A DNA stretch of 64,000 nucleotides from positions 580,229 through 644,228 of the forward strand of contig KN834775.1 of NCBI GenBank assembly GCA_000827265.1, written 5' to 3'. Below, piece by piece: positions 48,487 through 60,883 of the stretch (its first letter is position 1; each line of letters opens with the position of its first letter). The notes beneath the pieces were generated by a model that did no database searches, was not told the DNA's origin, and saw nothing but the letters and a program-made list of their open reading frames with translations. A program made the translations under genes and the position numbers. The DNA comes from Collybiopsis luxurians FD-317 M1 (lineage: Eukaryota > Basidiomycota > Agaricomycetes > Agaricales > Omphalotaceae).

Positions 48487-51400
48487 CTATTGTACCGAAT
48501 TTGCACATAAAATATGAAGCTTCTTTGAATCTCGGCCTGGACAGTCCACCTTTCCGCAATCTCGATAGGTATTCTTACAGAGTTTCACATTCTGCCGGCC
48601 CTTGCACTGCGTCCCTTGATCACATTTTCGGCATCTTTTTGGCTGCTTCTTCTGCCTTACAGCTGTCGGCTTCGCTGTAGCCTTCTGAACTCGTTGAACA
48701 GCAAGCCTATCCATGACCTCGGCAATTTGAGGGGAGGGGGGTCTTTCAGGACTGTTTGTGGAGGGTAAGGGTAATGTCGGATGAGCAGAAGATGGACTAT
48801 GCTGGATGGACGAAGCAGTAGGAGTACATGTGAGACTTGGAGCCAATTGTCCAGGATCGGCAGTTGATGATAGGGAAGACCCGAGTTTGCAGTAGAAGAA
48901 GATGGAGCTAGTACAGCTGAAGCTAGTGCTGCTCTTTCCTCCAACGGAAGCAAACCTTTCGGTACATGATGTAGGGTGAGCGGTGATTCCAAGGCTGGTG
49001 GTAGATGCTTGGTGCGTGAAGAGTCATGAATGTACCTTTTTACTTGCTTCCTGTTCCCGCCAGTTTGTGACAGAGTTTGTACAACATTAGCTCGGGCTTT
49101 CCATTCACCATTGTAATATAGCCGAAAATGTTCAATAAGCTGCATCTCATGTTATTGCAGGGTACAATATGATGCGAAGAAATGCTCACCTTGTACGATA
49201 TATCCATGTTGCTATTTGCAGCATCATTCCATGCTCGAGCTATGTTCTCCCAATTTGGCTCAGATGCGCCCTTCACATTGGTGGTGATGAGATTTCGGAA
49301 AAGTTCTTCTTCTGACTTGTTATGTATTGGAAGGACCGGACGGCGAGTGTGCTGAAGGGATGCAACAAACTGCTGTGGCTGTGAGCGATGAAATTCTGGA
49401 TTATAATGCTGCATTCCACAATCGATCTGCGTCTTCTCAGGAATAGGGAGAATACCAGTGACTTCAGCAGTTGGAAGATAAAAGTTACCGTTAATCCATC
49501 CCTTAGGTATTATCCCATCGGGAATCTCACTGATGAGGTTATGAGTCTTGAGAGAGAGTAACATTTCCTGCAGATCGTTTGTAAGCCAAATGCTATAATG
49601 ACTTGGCCACGGTTTTCCAGTAGTATTATAGGTACCAACCTAACGGTGCGCAAAGCTTGTAAGTCAGAAAACATAAATAAAGAGGTGGCATAGTACTTAC
49701 TCGAGTGTTATGGCACAAGATAAGGTCTTGAAGACGATGATGCACATGTTTGATGGAAACACCATGTTGCGGGAGGTGTTCAGGGAGATGACAATGCACA
49801 CCGCCTTCAGTGAAATTGGTTCCTTGGGAACATCGATAAATCTGCAATCCGCCAGCCTGGTGATCTCTCCTGATTGGGGTAAAGAATGCTACACCTGGGG
49901 GATCAGAGAGGAATCCCTTTCGGATGAGCTCTAGCTGATTTCGGACAGTTGACCAAGCAGCACTATTAAATAGTGGTGCACCTGTTTTTGCATCTTTCAG
50001 AGGACCATATGTGCAAAAGACATGCTCCACAAGAGGATAAAGTTGTTCAGGAGGTGGAATTGTGCATTTGCAGCGAGCAAAGAGCCACTTTGGTCGGCTC
50101 CGTGAAAGATATTCAAATGTGAGAGGTGGATTTTGAGTTGAACCCCAAGCTTCAATATGCTGTTTGTCTTCAGGATCTGGGATGAAAACTGCATCACGTA
50201 GGGCTCGACTGAAGTCAAGGCGAAGGCCATGTGAAGTAGATATGTAAATTCCATCGAAAAAATGCCAAGGATCCTTTAACACTCTGCTCCATATGTCTGT
50301 TACCCATGGCATCTTGGCGGCTTGCTGAATTGCTTCATCACCATCAGATTTGCTCTTCAGATCAGCCTCATAATTTGCCAATGAGACATTCTCGGGGACA
50401 GGGCCATCACTAGAATTGCACAGGACTACACTACTGGTAGTGTCATCTGTCAAGTTGGCATTTTCACTGCGCTCAGCTGTATCTGAATGGGAATGGGATG
50501 TCAAAGAAGTTTGAGTGAGTAATGGTGTTTCTGGTGACATTGAACTGAAGGAAAAAGGCCTTGTGGTGGCAATACACAGGTGAGATTTGAGACAGACAAC
50601 ATGAAATGGAGGCTTTCCAAAGCTTTCAAGTGTTCGTTTATGATGTGTGGAAATAATTGCTGCAGGCACATATACTTCAGTAATCTCCACGAGGCATCGT
50701 AAATTGGTAACAGTGATGGAATCCCAGGCAATATTTGGTTTATAGTGTTCTGAAATTTGCCCATGAGCAATAAGATGCAATTTGTCACCCCCAAATAGAA
50801 TAATTGGAGTGCATGGTGCAGGAGGAATGTCAGATGGAAGGGGAGAAGGAGCCGGAACATTGACAAGTGTTTCATAGATTCGCAGGGAGGCATAAGCATC
50901 CAAAGCAGCATACTGAAGTTGTTCTTGAGATAAATCTTCATTCTCCCATAATGTACTGAGCTGTTCAGAGACATTCTTGTTCAAATGTCGACCCAGGATA
51001 CTGGCACAGAGATCAGCTAGCCCTATAGTGGCATGCTTAACCAGGAAGTGCTCCTTTGCGAGTTTGGCAAGGTCAAGGGCTCCAACAAAGGAGTGAGGGG
51101 CAGCCGAGACAGCTTGTTCGAGGTACTTAAGGTCAATCCCCACATTGCAGCCAACTTTGAGAATGCAAGGATTTGCCAGTACCTGCTTGAATACTGCTGG
51201 AAGCTGACCTCGGGCAAGCATTGGTCCAATCTGTTCATAATTTATTTATGAGTGACTACGCGAGAAGGTGAAAATGAACATACCTGAAGAATAAATACTT
51301 TCTTACCCAATGCAATCTGAACAATTGCAGTAGGTCTATGTCCTGTAATATATCCACGGCCAGAAACTTCTACATTGTACTCAGAGTCGAAGCCAACAAT

Positions 51401-53539
51401 GAGTCCAGTACCTCCATCATGGTCAGGTAGCATCTGTAGAATAGAGTGCATTATATCATCAATCTGCTGAGCAGACTGGAGTGTAATGATTTGGACATTG
51501 TCGGGGATTAGAAGTGGATCCAGGTGAGAATGATTTTCGACAGGAACAATATCTGCATGAAGGGATGGGAATATAGATTCCACGAAGGGTTTATCTGCCA
51601 TGTTATCCGTATAACAGATTGAGGGCTGAGGGTGACCATACATAGCTAGACTGTTAGACAAATTACGCAGCGCAGACTCATATTGAGATTGGGACTTTGA
51701 TGCAACAAGGTTACACAGTTGAATCTCGCCCTTTTCATTGGTCATAGTAAGTAGGCCAATGAAAACCTGCACTCCGTTGATTTTTGCAATTTGCTTTGTC
51801 ATCTGTTCATAGATCAGCAACGATAGCCTCAAAAGAGTTGGGATATTTACCTTGAAACTATGGTCAATAGCAATTATATCACCCGAAAGCATAGCTGTAT
51901 GCTGATTCATCTCTTGTACATGTTGCTCAATAAAGTTGTCATATAAATCTTGCAGCCATTGAGCACTTGGAACAAAGCCTGCAAACCCATTCGGCGACTG
52001 TTCCTGAAATGGAGGGAAGAGCTCTATTCTGTGGCCCAAGAGGGAATGAACCGATTTTGTGCTCCACATGTAATGGAGATATTGCAGTTGAAGCTCATCG
52101 TACCATTGTAGTTGTTGTACTCGAAGAGCATTTGCAAACTGCTTGGTGCCGAAGCCATGTTGAAAGCAAGTGCACATGAAAGCAAAAACACCCCGTGATA
52201 GGCCGCTCCGTCATGACAGGTATGCTGGGAACTTGTCTGCAAGCCATTTTGGCAGCACCTCAAGGATCCGCTTGTTCCAACTCTGGAAGGTAACAGTGTG
52301 CAGTCCTGACTTTGGATTGACACAGTTAGGACACTTGTAATGATATCCAATCATCCATAGAGTCCTCTCAAAATCAACAAAGCGCCTTGGCTGTTCAGAG
52401 TGCCCATGCCGGTGTAGTTTTGTACCACAATTTGGACATGGAATACCATCTGACAAAAGACACTCAGGGTCCCACAGAAAGAATTGGTAATCATAGAGAT
52501 CGGATGGAGCTGCAATCTTCTGATTTCAAGTAAGAAGAAAGAATTTGGCAGGACGAGGGAAATAGAAAGTCTCAAGATCATGGTAGAGCGGAGGTCTACC
52601 ATCAGCGTATTGATTTTCAGGACCTGAAGCATGAACGAGACGATTGAATTCATTTTGGAGCCATGCAGGAAATGGTTTAGGTATTCGATGTGTACGACCA
52701 TTGATGTTGGGACTAGAATCTCCCTGCTCTTCCTCATCCTCTTCATCGTCCTCCCCTACACCCTCATGAGCCAGTCCAATCTCTCCCTCCTGAACATCCC
52801 CACTCTCTTCGTCTACAGCAATGCCACCACTCACTTCATCAAACCCCTCTGTCTCAGCTATATATGGCAGGACCTCAGGTGGTGCCGAGGCAAGGTCAAT
52901 ACCATGAGCTAGGTGAGAACTGGAGGTGAGAAAAGAATCTGGAGCAGCCGACATTGAATCCTGTATAAATGACATTGTATACGAATTCATTTCATGGTCA
53001 GATGAATTGATACACACCAATTGAGTTACACCATTCCCATTATCGTGTCGTGCCTTTTTGAATCGACGATCACTGGCATCCTGATGCATCTTAGCATCTT
53101 GTCTGTCAGTGTGTTGTAGTAGCTCGTGTTGGAGTCGAAGTTGCTGCAACTCTGCAGCATTCTTCTGCCGAGACCCAGTACCAGGAGGGCGGCCACGCTT
53201 TCATTTGATTGACTGTTCAGATGATGGAGACATGACCGAAGATGTACTATTTGAATGCGTTATTGAGGCTGATCCATGTGGTCGGCCTAGCTTGGGGACA
53301 ATAGATGAAGGGTTGGAAGTGACACATGGCTGGAATTGAAACTCTTGTGAGAATGGAGCGCTGGAAATATATGAGAAGTTCAGAAGATGACTACGAACAT
53401 ATACAGAAAACACCATACCAGGTATTGGAATCAGTAGAAGCTTGACATGAGAGAGGTGGCGGAGACTCCGCTGAGAGCTGAGATAATTTAAATTTGAGCA
53501 TAAGATATAGAATAGGTGAATTAGGAGTGGTACAGTCAA
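48487..53539 (-). mobile_element. Decayed transposase-like ORF fused to a DEDDy 3'-5' exonuclease
   Basis: One large minus-strand reading path. In order: two GRP AT-hook-like motifs (KLGRPHG, KRGRPPGTG); an acidic region; a zinc-ribbon-like unit (GIPCPNCGTKLHRHG, then YKCPNC); and a transposase-like core (SGDIIAIDHSFK, then CYTDNMADKPFVESIFPSL). Next is an exonuclease with all motifs (VGFDSEYNVE; GCNVGIDLKYLE; YAALDAYASL). A long domain of unknown role and a Cys-rich tail (CRKCDQGTQCKG, CGKVDCPGRD) end it. Introns are seen near 51800-51850, 51240-51285 and 49150-49190. In-frame TGA codons at 52211, 52526 and 53201, and a frameshift near 48880, show it is no longer functional. The zinc-ribbon part resembles the fungal DUF6729 type (from memory). 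Confidence 0.72.
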
Positions 53540-53952
53540 ACGTCTGCGACAACTCAGATACCAGATATCTCAAGTTACGTATTGCTCACGTGGGGTGTGG
53601 CTATACAGTCGGTATCCGGTATCGGTATCGCCCACATGTATGGGAACCGCCCCAGGATTAATGAAAGTCCAGTCGAGTTGCAACCTCAAACCTGGCAAAT
53701 CCCACTCATACGGTACAGCTGCGCCTTTTTGCTGAATCCAACTGGGTGCATCGTTAAGGTAATACACTGATACCCGCATTCACGTCCATTCAAGGGAGAA
53801 TCACGGCGGCAGGACTTGACTGATTCTTCTGATGGCCAGTAGTCCTGGGAACCTAAACTTTGCCTTCCAGCCTCAGCTCTTGATTGCCTGTTCTGTTTAC
53901 ATAAATATTTTGAGCCCGACATGAGAATTCCTTCATCGTTTTCTTACCCAAG
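53540..53952. other. Spacer between the element and glycoprotein gene 5
   Basis: Contains a short direct repeat (ggtatccggtatcggtatcg, about 53612-53631). It probably holds the promoter of glycoprotein gene 5. A 69-codon minus-strand frame is not supported as a gene. Confidence 0.4.
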
Positions 53953-55518
53953 ATGTGGCTCCTTCTAGACAGCAGCGACATGGGCTCATCTTTTACTGTC
54001 GGAGACTGGAGGGCTGCAAGTTCCTCGGTAGGTTGGATGGATAACAGTTCGATGACGATCGGAACCCCAGGAGGGGACTTGGTCGTGTCCTTTCAAGGTT
54101 TATAACTAGGCGACTTTAGAGATATCTAATGGTAATTGAATTAAACCTACAGGAACCTCAATATCATTCGTTGGTAACACTCCTTCTTCAACAAATTCCC
54201 CGATATGGTTTTTTTCCGGCATCGACTCCAATGAACCATATAACTGTACATACCCAGATGCAGGCCCGACACAGCTATACACACAATGGTATCAAACTCC
54301 AACCCTCAGTGACGGCCTGCACACCGTTAACTTGTCCAGTATCGTGGTCAACTTGGATTATACACTCATTACACCCGGATTGACAACTCCTTTGGAGGGA
54401 AGCACGATCGTCGTCGACGATACTGATCAGGAATTGATTTATCATGGTCCTGGATGGAATACGACGCACGATGATGTGATGATTCAATGCCTTGGTGGAT
54501 GCGTGAATGCAACACCTTTGGGGAATGGCACACATAGGACAAGGACGGTGGGAGACGGATTGAAATTCATGTTTGCAGGTGAAAAAGTGACATCGATGTA
54601 TTCCAATTGAAAGCATTCTGACTGTATGGCAAGGAACCAGCGTCGGCATATATGGTGTCTTTGATTGGACCAGCACAGGAAGCGTTTCGCTTGACTTCAC
54701 TTTGGATAACCAGACAACCTCCGCAGATGTCACTATTCCTGCGGGCTCTAACCCCTTTGTACAACAGTCTCAACAGACACAGAATTACGAATTTTTCTCC
54801 GCAACAAATCTTCAAGCAGGTAATCATACTCTGCTCATTAATGTTACCCAGTCGCTGGGGAACCAGTCATTTATTCTTGATTTTTTGACTTACCAACCTT
54901 CATTTGATTCCCTCGCGACTAAACCAAACTTCACCGCCTCCTCCCCATCAGAAACGCCATCCACACCTGCGAGTCCTTCGAGTTCATTTCCTCCATCTCA
55001 GTCGACGTTACCTTCTGCACCATCTGATCGTAGCTCGCACATTGGTACAATTGCCGGTGCCACAGTTGGCGGAGCAGCAGCATTCTTGGGGATTGCCTTA
55101 ATATTCCTTATCTGTTGGAGAAAAACTCGGAGGATAAGCCAAGGCAAGATTCATTGTGAGCCGTAGAATGCTGTTTTCTCAATCGATTGGACCTAACAGC
55201 AGCATAGCATCAGGACAACTGCACATTGAACCTTCTCCTCCTGGCATGTCTGCCCAAAATTCCATGGCTCCAACATCTCTGATATCTCTCTCAAAAAGTC
55301 CAGTATCTCGTCCTTCGCCGTTACCAAAAGCAGAGTATACCGAGAGTCCCAGCACAGAGTTGGGACCCAGTACAGAGTTGGGACCCAGTACTTCAAACTT
55401 TGGTAGAGGACAGTGGATATGGAGACCTGCAGACCCTGAAATTCGAGCGACCGAAGAATGGAGAGAAGCAGATTATTCCGCTAGTGAAGCGCCACCGGAT
55501 TATTCTTCGATTTATTGA
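53953..55518 (+). CDS. Single-pass membrane glycoprotein 5 (tandem-domain, PPxY tail)
   Basis: The only plus-strand family member, about 16 kb from the array. Exon 1 is MWLLLDSSDMGSSFTVGDW to VVSFQ, then an intron ending CCTACAG at about 54151. Exon 2 runs GTSISFVGNTPSSTNSP to KFMFAG. A 55-nt intron leads to GTSVGIYGVFDWTSTGS. The second unit has VVDDTDQELIYHGPGWNTT. TM: GTIAGATVGGAAAFLGIALI, then CWRKTRR. The last exon contains a 15-bp duplication (STELGPSTELGPST) and ends SEAPPDYSSIY. All joins stay open, so it looks functional. It is more diverged from copies 1-4 than they are from each other. Function unknown; the PPxY tail suggests WW-domain E3 binding (inference). Confidence 0.75.
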
Positions 55519-55987
55519 AAATGCTCTCACCTGGAAACCATTCTTGTTTCGTGATGAATACTTGCTGAGTTAGATTTGGCAATTCCTACATCTCAGAACA
55601 GATAGATCATCTTAAAGGATGAGATAAGATTCCTATCAGGGAAGAAGGATTGGTCAGTGGCAATAACAAAGCACTCCCTTTTGGCTGCATTGCTGAAGGT
55701 GATTGCCTTTCAAAGCTTAAGTAGGACATGTTACCCTGGACTGGTGCTGTACGCACTGTTCTGTGTACCTGGCCTTATACCAAGTCATTTTGCTAGAAAA
55801 CGTCGATAAGTACTACAGTAGCTACCTGACATTGTTGATAGAGTCCAATTTCATCCCTGAGTGGTGCCGTTGCATGACAATTGCAACTAGATCTGGACAA
55901 TTCTATCAGATAGGTGCATCAGCACATGTTTTCAAAACAGGGTCAACTGGTTTGCAAATCGGGGTCAACCTGTGTTTGAGATGGGGT
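55519..55987. other. Left flank of the retroelement-like region
   Basis: No gene. Repeated gggtcaactgg-like words (about 55940-56000, in both orientations relative to ggttgaccc) suggest part of a terminal repeat or an old insertion edge, but no complete LTR pair can be shown within the window. Confidence 0.35.
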
Positions 55988-58434
55988 CTACTGGTTGACC
56001 CTGCTGATGTAAACATTGTATGTAGTCAAAGTTACTACTATACTGATGGTACAATGAGTAGTATAGTGAATTGGTTTTACTAATGATACATCAACTAGAT
56101 AGTGAAGACCATCTGGATTAGGAAATTTGCAATGAAGAATGGTGTAGTAGACATTACTGAAGGTGAGATCATTGTGATGATGAGCAACTGTAATCATGGC
56201 AATAAGAAGGTGCACTTCCAACTGTGATAGCATAGGGTTAACACTCTTTCGAGGAGGGAGGTGGTGGCTAGCATGAGTGAATTCATTGGGAATTTCAAAA
56301 TGATAGTTGCAATGGATGATGAACTTGCACCTGTCTCTGATAGCAGCTTTCAATTCAGTCTTGAGAGTCTGGGCATGCATGGATTGAGTGTACCATCATC
56401 CTACTTTTTCAGGGTTGGCTCCCAAGAAACAGGCAAAATTCTGGTAATAAGGAAACTGTTGAGCTAATGGGTTCTCAATTTCAGCAAGAGAAACATGAGA
56501 TACCAGGTCTAGTTGAGCTTCAGGTCAAATCTGGCACTCTGACAGTACTGCCATATATGTAATCTTGCATGAATTGGAAAAGTTATGCACAAATTGTTTG
56601 ATGGCACAGGTGAGTGGTGAGATCTGTTCAGAAAAAATTGGAATGGCTTCATAGGGCTGAACATATTTGGGAGGGAAAGCTGGATCAATAGTCAGTGTAG
56701 CTAGATATTGATGAGCATGTTTTATGGCTGAAAGCAGGTGAAAATTATAGTGAAACCAGGAAATTTGGTTAGAAGTCCACAGCCAGTAATTGTATTGGTT
56801 TGACAGAAGACTGGTGGGAATGAGACCTGTGTTAACAATTTGGTCTTCAGTGAGGTCGTTGGCAGAGATAGAACTCAACAACAATGAAGATGATGTGGTT
56901 GACATAGAGAGAGTTGACGATTCTGAAGGAGGAGCTTGCCACTCAAAGGAGATGGGATTAGGACATGCATTCATTGTCTCTCGACTGATAGGCATCTTTA
57001 GGTTGGAGAGTTTTGGGGTATGACATAATAGAGATAGTTGTGGGTCAATGGTTGGGGTAGCAGTTGTACTCACACAGAAAAGGACCTGTGGAGTTGACAT
57101 TTGGACCATGTCCTTCAAGTCGATACCCCCCAATTCTGTTTACCCAGACATTCAGGCATAGGAGAGTCAAGCGTACACTTTTCTCCATGTTTGATGCTAG
57201 CTGAGTCATGTTGTTTGGCATAGATGTAAGGGGCATCAGGGTTGGAAGTAGAGTCAGGAGAGAAAAGGATGGACATTGAGGATTCAGTCAAATAGGCTGA
57301 GGTTGACAAGATTGAATGGAGGGTGGGTAAGGACAATGGGGTTATTGATCTTGATTCCTGTCCAGTTGATTTACTTTTTGTAGCAAATTTGCCACTGGCA
57401 TTCCCATCTACACAAGTTGTGAGTTGTGGACTTGGTGCATTAATAAGAATTTTTGTACCCTTGTTCATCCTGTTGTCTTCCCATATAATGCTACCATCAT
57501 TCAATGTTACCAAAAAAAGTTGGTCCTGTTTGGAATCATCATTGGGTGAGGGAGAAGTAACCTCAAACTTGACCTTCTCTTTGCAATCTGAAATGACATT
57601 GTCTTCATCAGTCACAAGAAAATCATACTTGTTGTTGGAAGATGAGTTGATATCCATAGAGGTGAGCTCGAGTTGTTCATTTTCTTCTTTTTCATTGTCT
57701 CCATCTCCCTGTTCATCATCCATAGTGGTGATTTTGTGTAGCCATTCTGCATTAGGCAGCTGCAAAAGTATGTTGATGCACAGTTGAGCCTCCTCCTCAG
57801 TTCGAGTGTGGGGAGGAGGGACAGTTAGGTGAAGTTGGCCACAGTTGCAGCCGGGAGTGGTGGTGGAAGGAGCAGATGAGCATGGGAGAATATCTTGAGA
57901 AACTGTACAGTCGCACAGCGCTGGCATCTTTTTGGCACTAACGGACTCAGATTCTCTCACAATTTCTCTTCCTTTCCCCTTCATATTTTTCTCTTTACTC
58001 CTCCATTTCCTAATTGACTCACTCAACTCAACCTTCAGTGACAATGAGGAAGAAGAAGAAGAAGGCCAAATTGGCTCAGAAACATATGAAGGCTGTATAT
58101 TTGAGGACAGCAAGTTTACATTGTGAAGGGAAGATAGAAATTCATTTTGAAATTGGGGAAAGGTGGGAGCAGGTACTTGTAGAGAAGGAGGGCAGAAGTA
58201 ACATGGATTATCAGGTACAAACATGCTTTTCAAGTGTCCCGTACAAAAATCAAGCTCATGAGTGTTTGGATTGGGCAGGATAACAGTAGTGTCAAGGAAG
58301 GAAATCTGTTGGGTCATATCTTCAAGTATGCATGCCTTGTTGGTTGTGATTGGAGAGTATACAGGGCTATGACAACTCTGAGTCAGTAAGCTTTTCCTGG
58401 ATTCTCTTCTTCTTTTCTCTGAATTTTGGCACAC
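55988..58434 (-). pseudogene. Unidentified long ORF downstream of the protease region, broken
   Basis: A first open part (57115-58434, 439 codons) contains a Cys-rich patch (LCDCTVSQDILPC, GCNCGQLHL) and acidic/Ser-rich regions. It switches frame at a run of six G near 57126-57131 and continues to 56525. It is then open again in that same frame, through TGA codons at 56525 and 56396, to 55988. Recognisable order is lacking: no protease, RT or integrase motifs. The final part has HASHHLPPRKS and LEVHLLIAMITVAHHHN. It may be an accessory ORF of the retroelement or an unrelated host-derived gene. Confidence 0.5.
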
Positions 58435-60197
58435 TGATCTTTTATCTCTTTCAGAACTCTTTCTTCTTCTACCAACAATGCAGTAATTTTGGAGGCACCA
58501 GCAAAGCCTTGCACTCTCCTCTTTAATGGCATACTATCTATGAATAATGCAGTAAGTGATTGATCTTGTTCTGAAGTGTCAAGTTCATACTTGTTTTTGA
58601 CTAGATCATTTACAGGGCTTAAGGGTGGTGTTGGAGGTGGTGATAGGGCTCAAGAGTTGGGATACAGAATAGAGTTAGAGGTTAGAACTTTGGTTTGTTG
58701 AGTGGTTAGAATGGTAGGGGGTTTGCAATTTCAGTTAGAGGAGGTTTGGGGTGATGAATACAAGCTTGTAGGTTCATTTTTATCCACTTCATTCTGCCAT
58801 TCTCAGTGTTCAATTTGGGTTTGTACCCAATCTAACAAAAGAAGTAATATTAAATGAAAAAGGTACATTCCTAATTCAGTTAAATGGTTGAGTACCTCCT
58901 GATTTTGGTCTTTTTCAGCTCTAGACACTTCTTCCTCATGCTCATTTTCCTTGGTCCCAAGCATTTGCTCTACATACTGGTCCCTATAAATTTTTTGCTC
59001 CCCTGATTTTTCACTTGTACTATCCCTAATAAATTCTTTAAATACATTTTCATATTCTGTGTCATAGAGTGCAGTTGGCTGGGCTTGGGTTGAGAACAGG
59101 GATGTGTCATATGTGTTTGAATTGTAGTTAGTAGCTAATTCCAAATCCATATTTGTTGGCTCTTCCTCAGAGTTCATTCAATTTTGCGTCGCATGATAAC
59201 TGACTGGCATTGGAAGCCTTCCTCCAGTTAGTTTCTCATACACTTGCTCTGCCATGAGGAAATCAGCTGGGCTAATTAGTTTTTCATATACTTCATTCCA
59301 TCCCTCATCTTTAAATACTAGATATGTGCCTTTTTTGCATTTGTCAATTGAGATTTTATTCTGTCTTTGCCATGGACAGCCTAATAGCATATCAAAATTT
59401 CCTCTTTGGCCAACATAAAAGTCTCCAATTAATTGAACTTTGCCAAAGGTGGTTATAACACCTTCAACAATACCAGATAACCTACTCTCACCACCATTGG
59501 CATCACTCATGTTGGTATAATATAATTTGTTGACTGGTTCAGCCAGCTTTTCAGCTATACAGTGTGACATGATATTGAGTTCTGAACCTGTATCTAGAAT
59601 TCCTTCAATTTTTGTACCATTACTAGTTAGTCTGAGTCAAATTAAATGTCCTTGTCCAGCTTTGTGTGCTGATATAGTATTCAGTGCTTGAGCCAAAATT
59701 TTCCTAAGTAACTGTCTTTCCTTGTCTTCAATTCTTGTGGTAGTTTTAAAAATGCAAGGCTCTCTAGGATTCTTCAAGCATATCATTTTGCCCAATTGTT
59801 TGCATACTTCACCAGAGGTTCCTAGTACTTCTTTGATGGGTAAAGTGACTTCTGTATTCATCAACCTGCCTATGACTATCTTAGTATCAATATTACTGGA
59901 TAGATCAGACTGCCTTTTCATAACTGGTGGACCATACATTCAAGTAGGTAATTGTGGCTTGTGAGAATTTTCATTCCAATTCTTATCTCATGACTGCATA
60001 TCCTGTTCTAACAACTCATGTTGGACTTCTCTTTTCTGAATTTCTCTTACATCAATGGGTTTTGGTTCCCTTGGTATTGATGAGGTCATATCCTTCATAA
60101 TTGCATCCTCATCTAGTCTTGGAGTTATTGGTTTGATCAGTGGAGGATTTGATTGACTTTTGATAGGGTGTAAAATTTTCTTGGGTAGTACTTCCAT
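58383..60197 (-). pseudogene. Retropepsin-like (protease) polyprotein region, broken by TGA codons
   Basis: One minus-strand frame runs about 600 codons, interrupted by stops at 59988, 59940, 59637, 59178, 58803, 58731 and 58650, all TGA, with TAA and TAG absent. The aspartic protease active site reads GILDTGSELNIMS (near 59575-59610), followed by the flap/second half GNFDMLLGCPWQRQNKIS. A basic/proline N-terminal part and an acidic, helical C-terminal part (LVEEERVLKEIKDQ) flank it. It corresponds to the protease portion of a Ty3/gypsy-type gag-pol. It cannot be translated in full as it stands. Confidence 0.68.
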
Positions 60198-60548
60198 ATT
60201 AGGGTTAATTTTTAATTTAGGAATTGGTACCAGATCATTGGTTCAGTAATAAGCTGGATTTTGTGTAGATGGAAAAGATGGAAACAGTAGCTGCATCAAG
60301 CTAGTCTACTATATAACACCCAAAGACACAATCTCCAGTATATAATCAATTTGTTTGGCGAGGTGTAGGGACATTGTCAAAGGTTCTGTACAAATCCAAG
60401 ATCTTCCAACACAGTCTGAAGTTCCACAGTGGTTTTTATAGATTTCTAGCTTAGTTTAACTTGCAAGCTTCAGCTGGCTGGGGTAAATGTTGCCCAACTA
60501 CATCATTACAGACTAGCCAAAAGAAGCCAAGGGTATTCAAGAATTTAA

Positions 60549-60569
60549 GAGAGAGAGAGAGAGAGAGAG
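60549..60569. repeat. (GA)n microsatellite
   Basis: A perfect GA tract of about 21 bp inside the non-coding middle of the retroelement region. Confidence 0.9.
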
Positions 60570-60883
60570 TTCTAAGTTTGGTTTCCACCAGACTGTACCT
60601 GATGCAATGCAGGGCTAGCCAGAACTGGCTTCTTGTACCTGACACCAAGCAGGGCTAACTGAGACAGATTTTAGGGTTTTCATGACAGCTATAAGCTAAT
60701 CAGGTGTAAAGTCAAGGGGATTGAGAGTGGCAATTCCCAGCCACAAATGACATGAAGTATACAACAGGCCTTCAAGGCACTCACTGCCCTGAATAATTGA
60801 TACCCTTAGCCAACCTGCTCAATGGTCCTTCAAAGCCTGTGCTGGCTGTGAATAGTCGATACCCTTAGCTAACCCTAGACAGA

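Noticed and set aside
58383..60197. Programmed TGA readthrough or an altered genetic code
   Set aside because: TGA is used as a normal stop in host genes here (for example H3 copy 2, Nup85, Tul1-like), and the TGA codons cluster in mobile-element DNA poor in CpG, so deamination of CGA is simpler.
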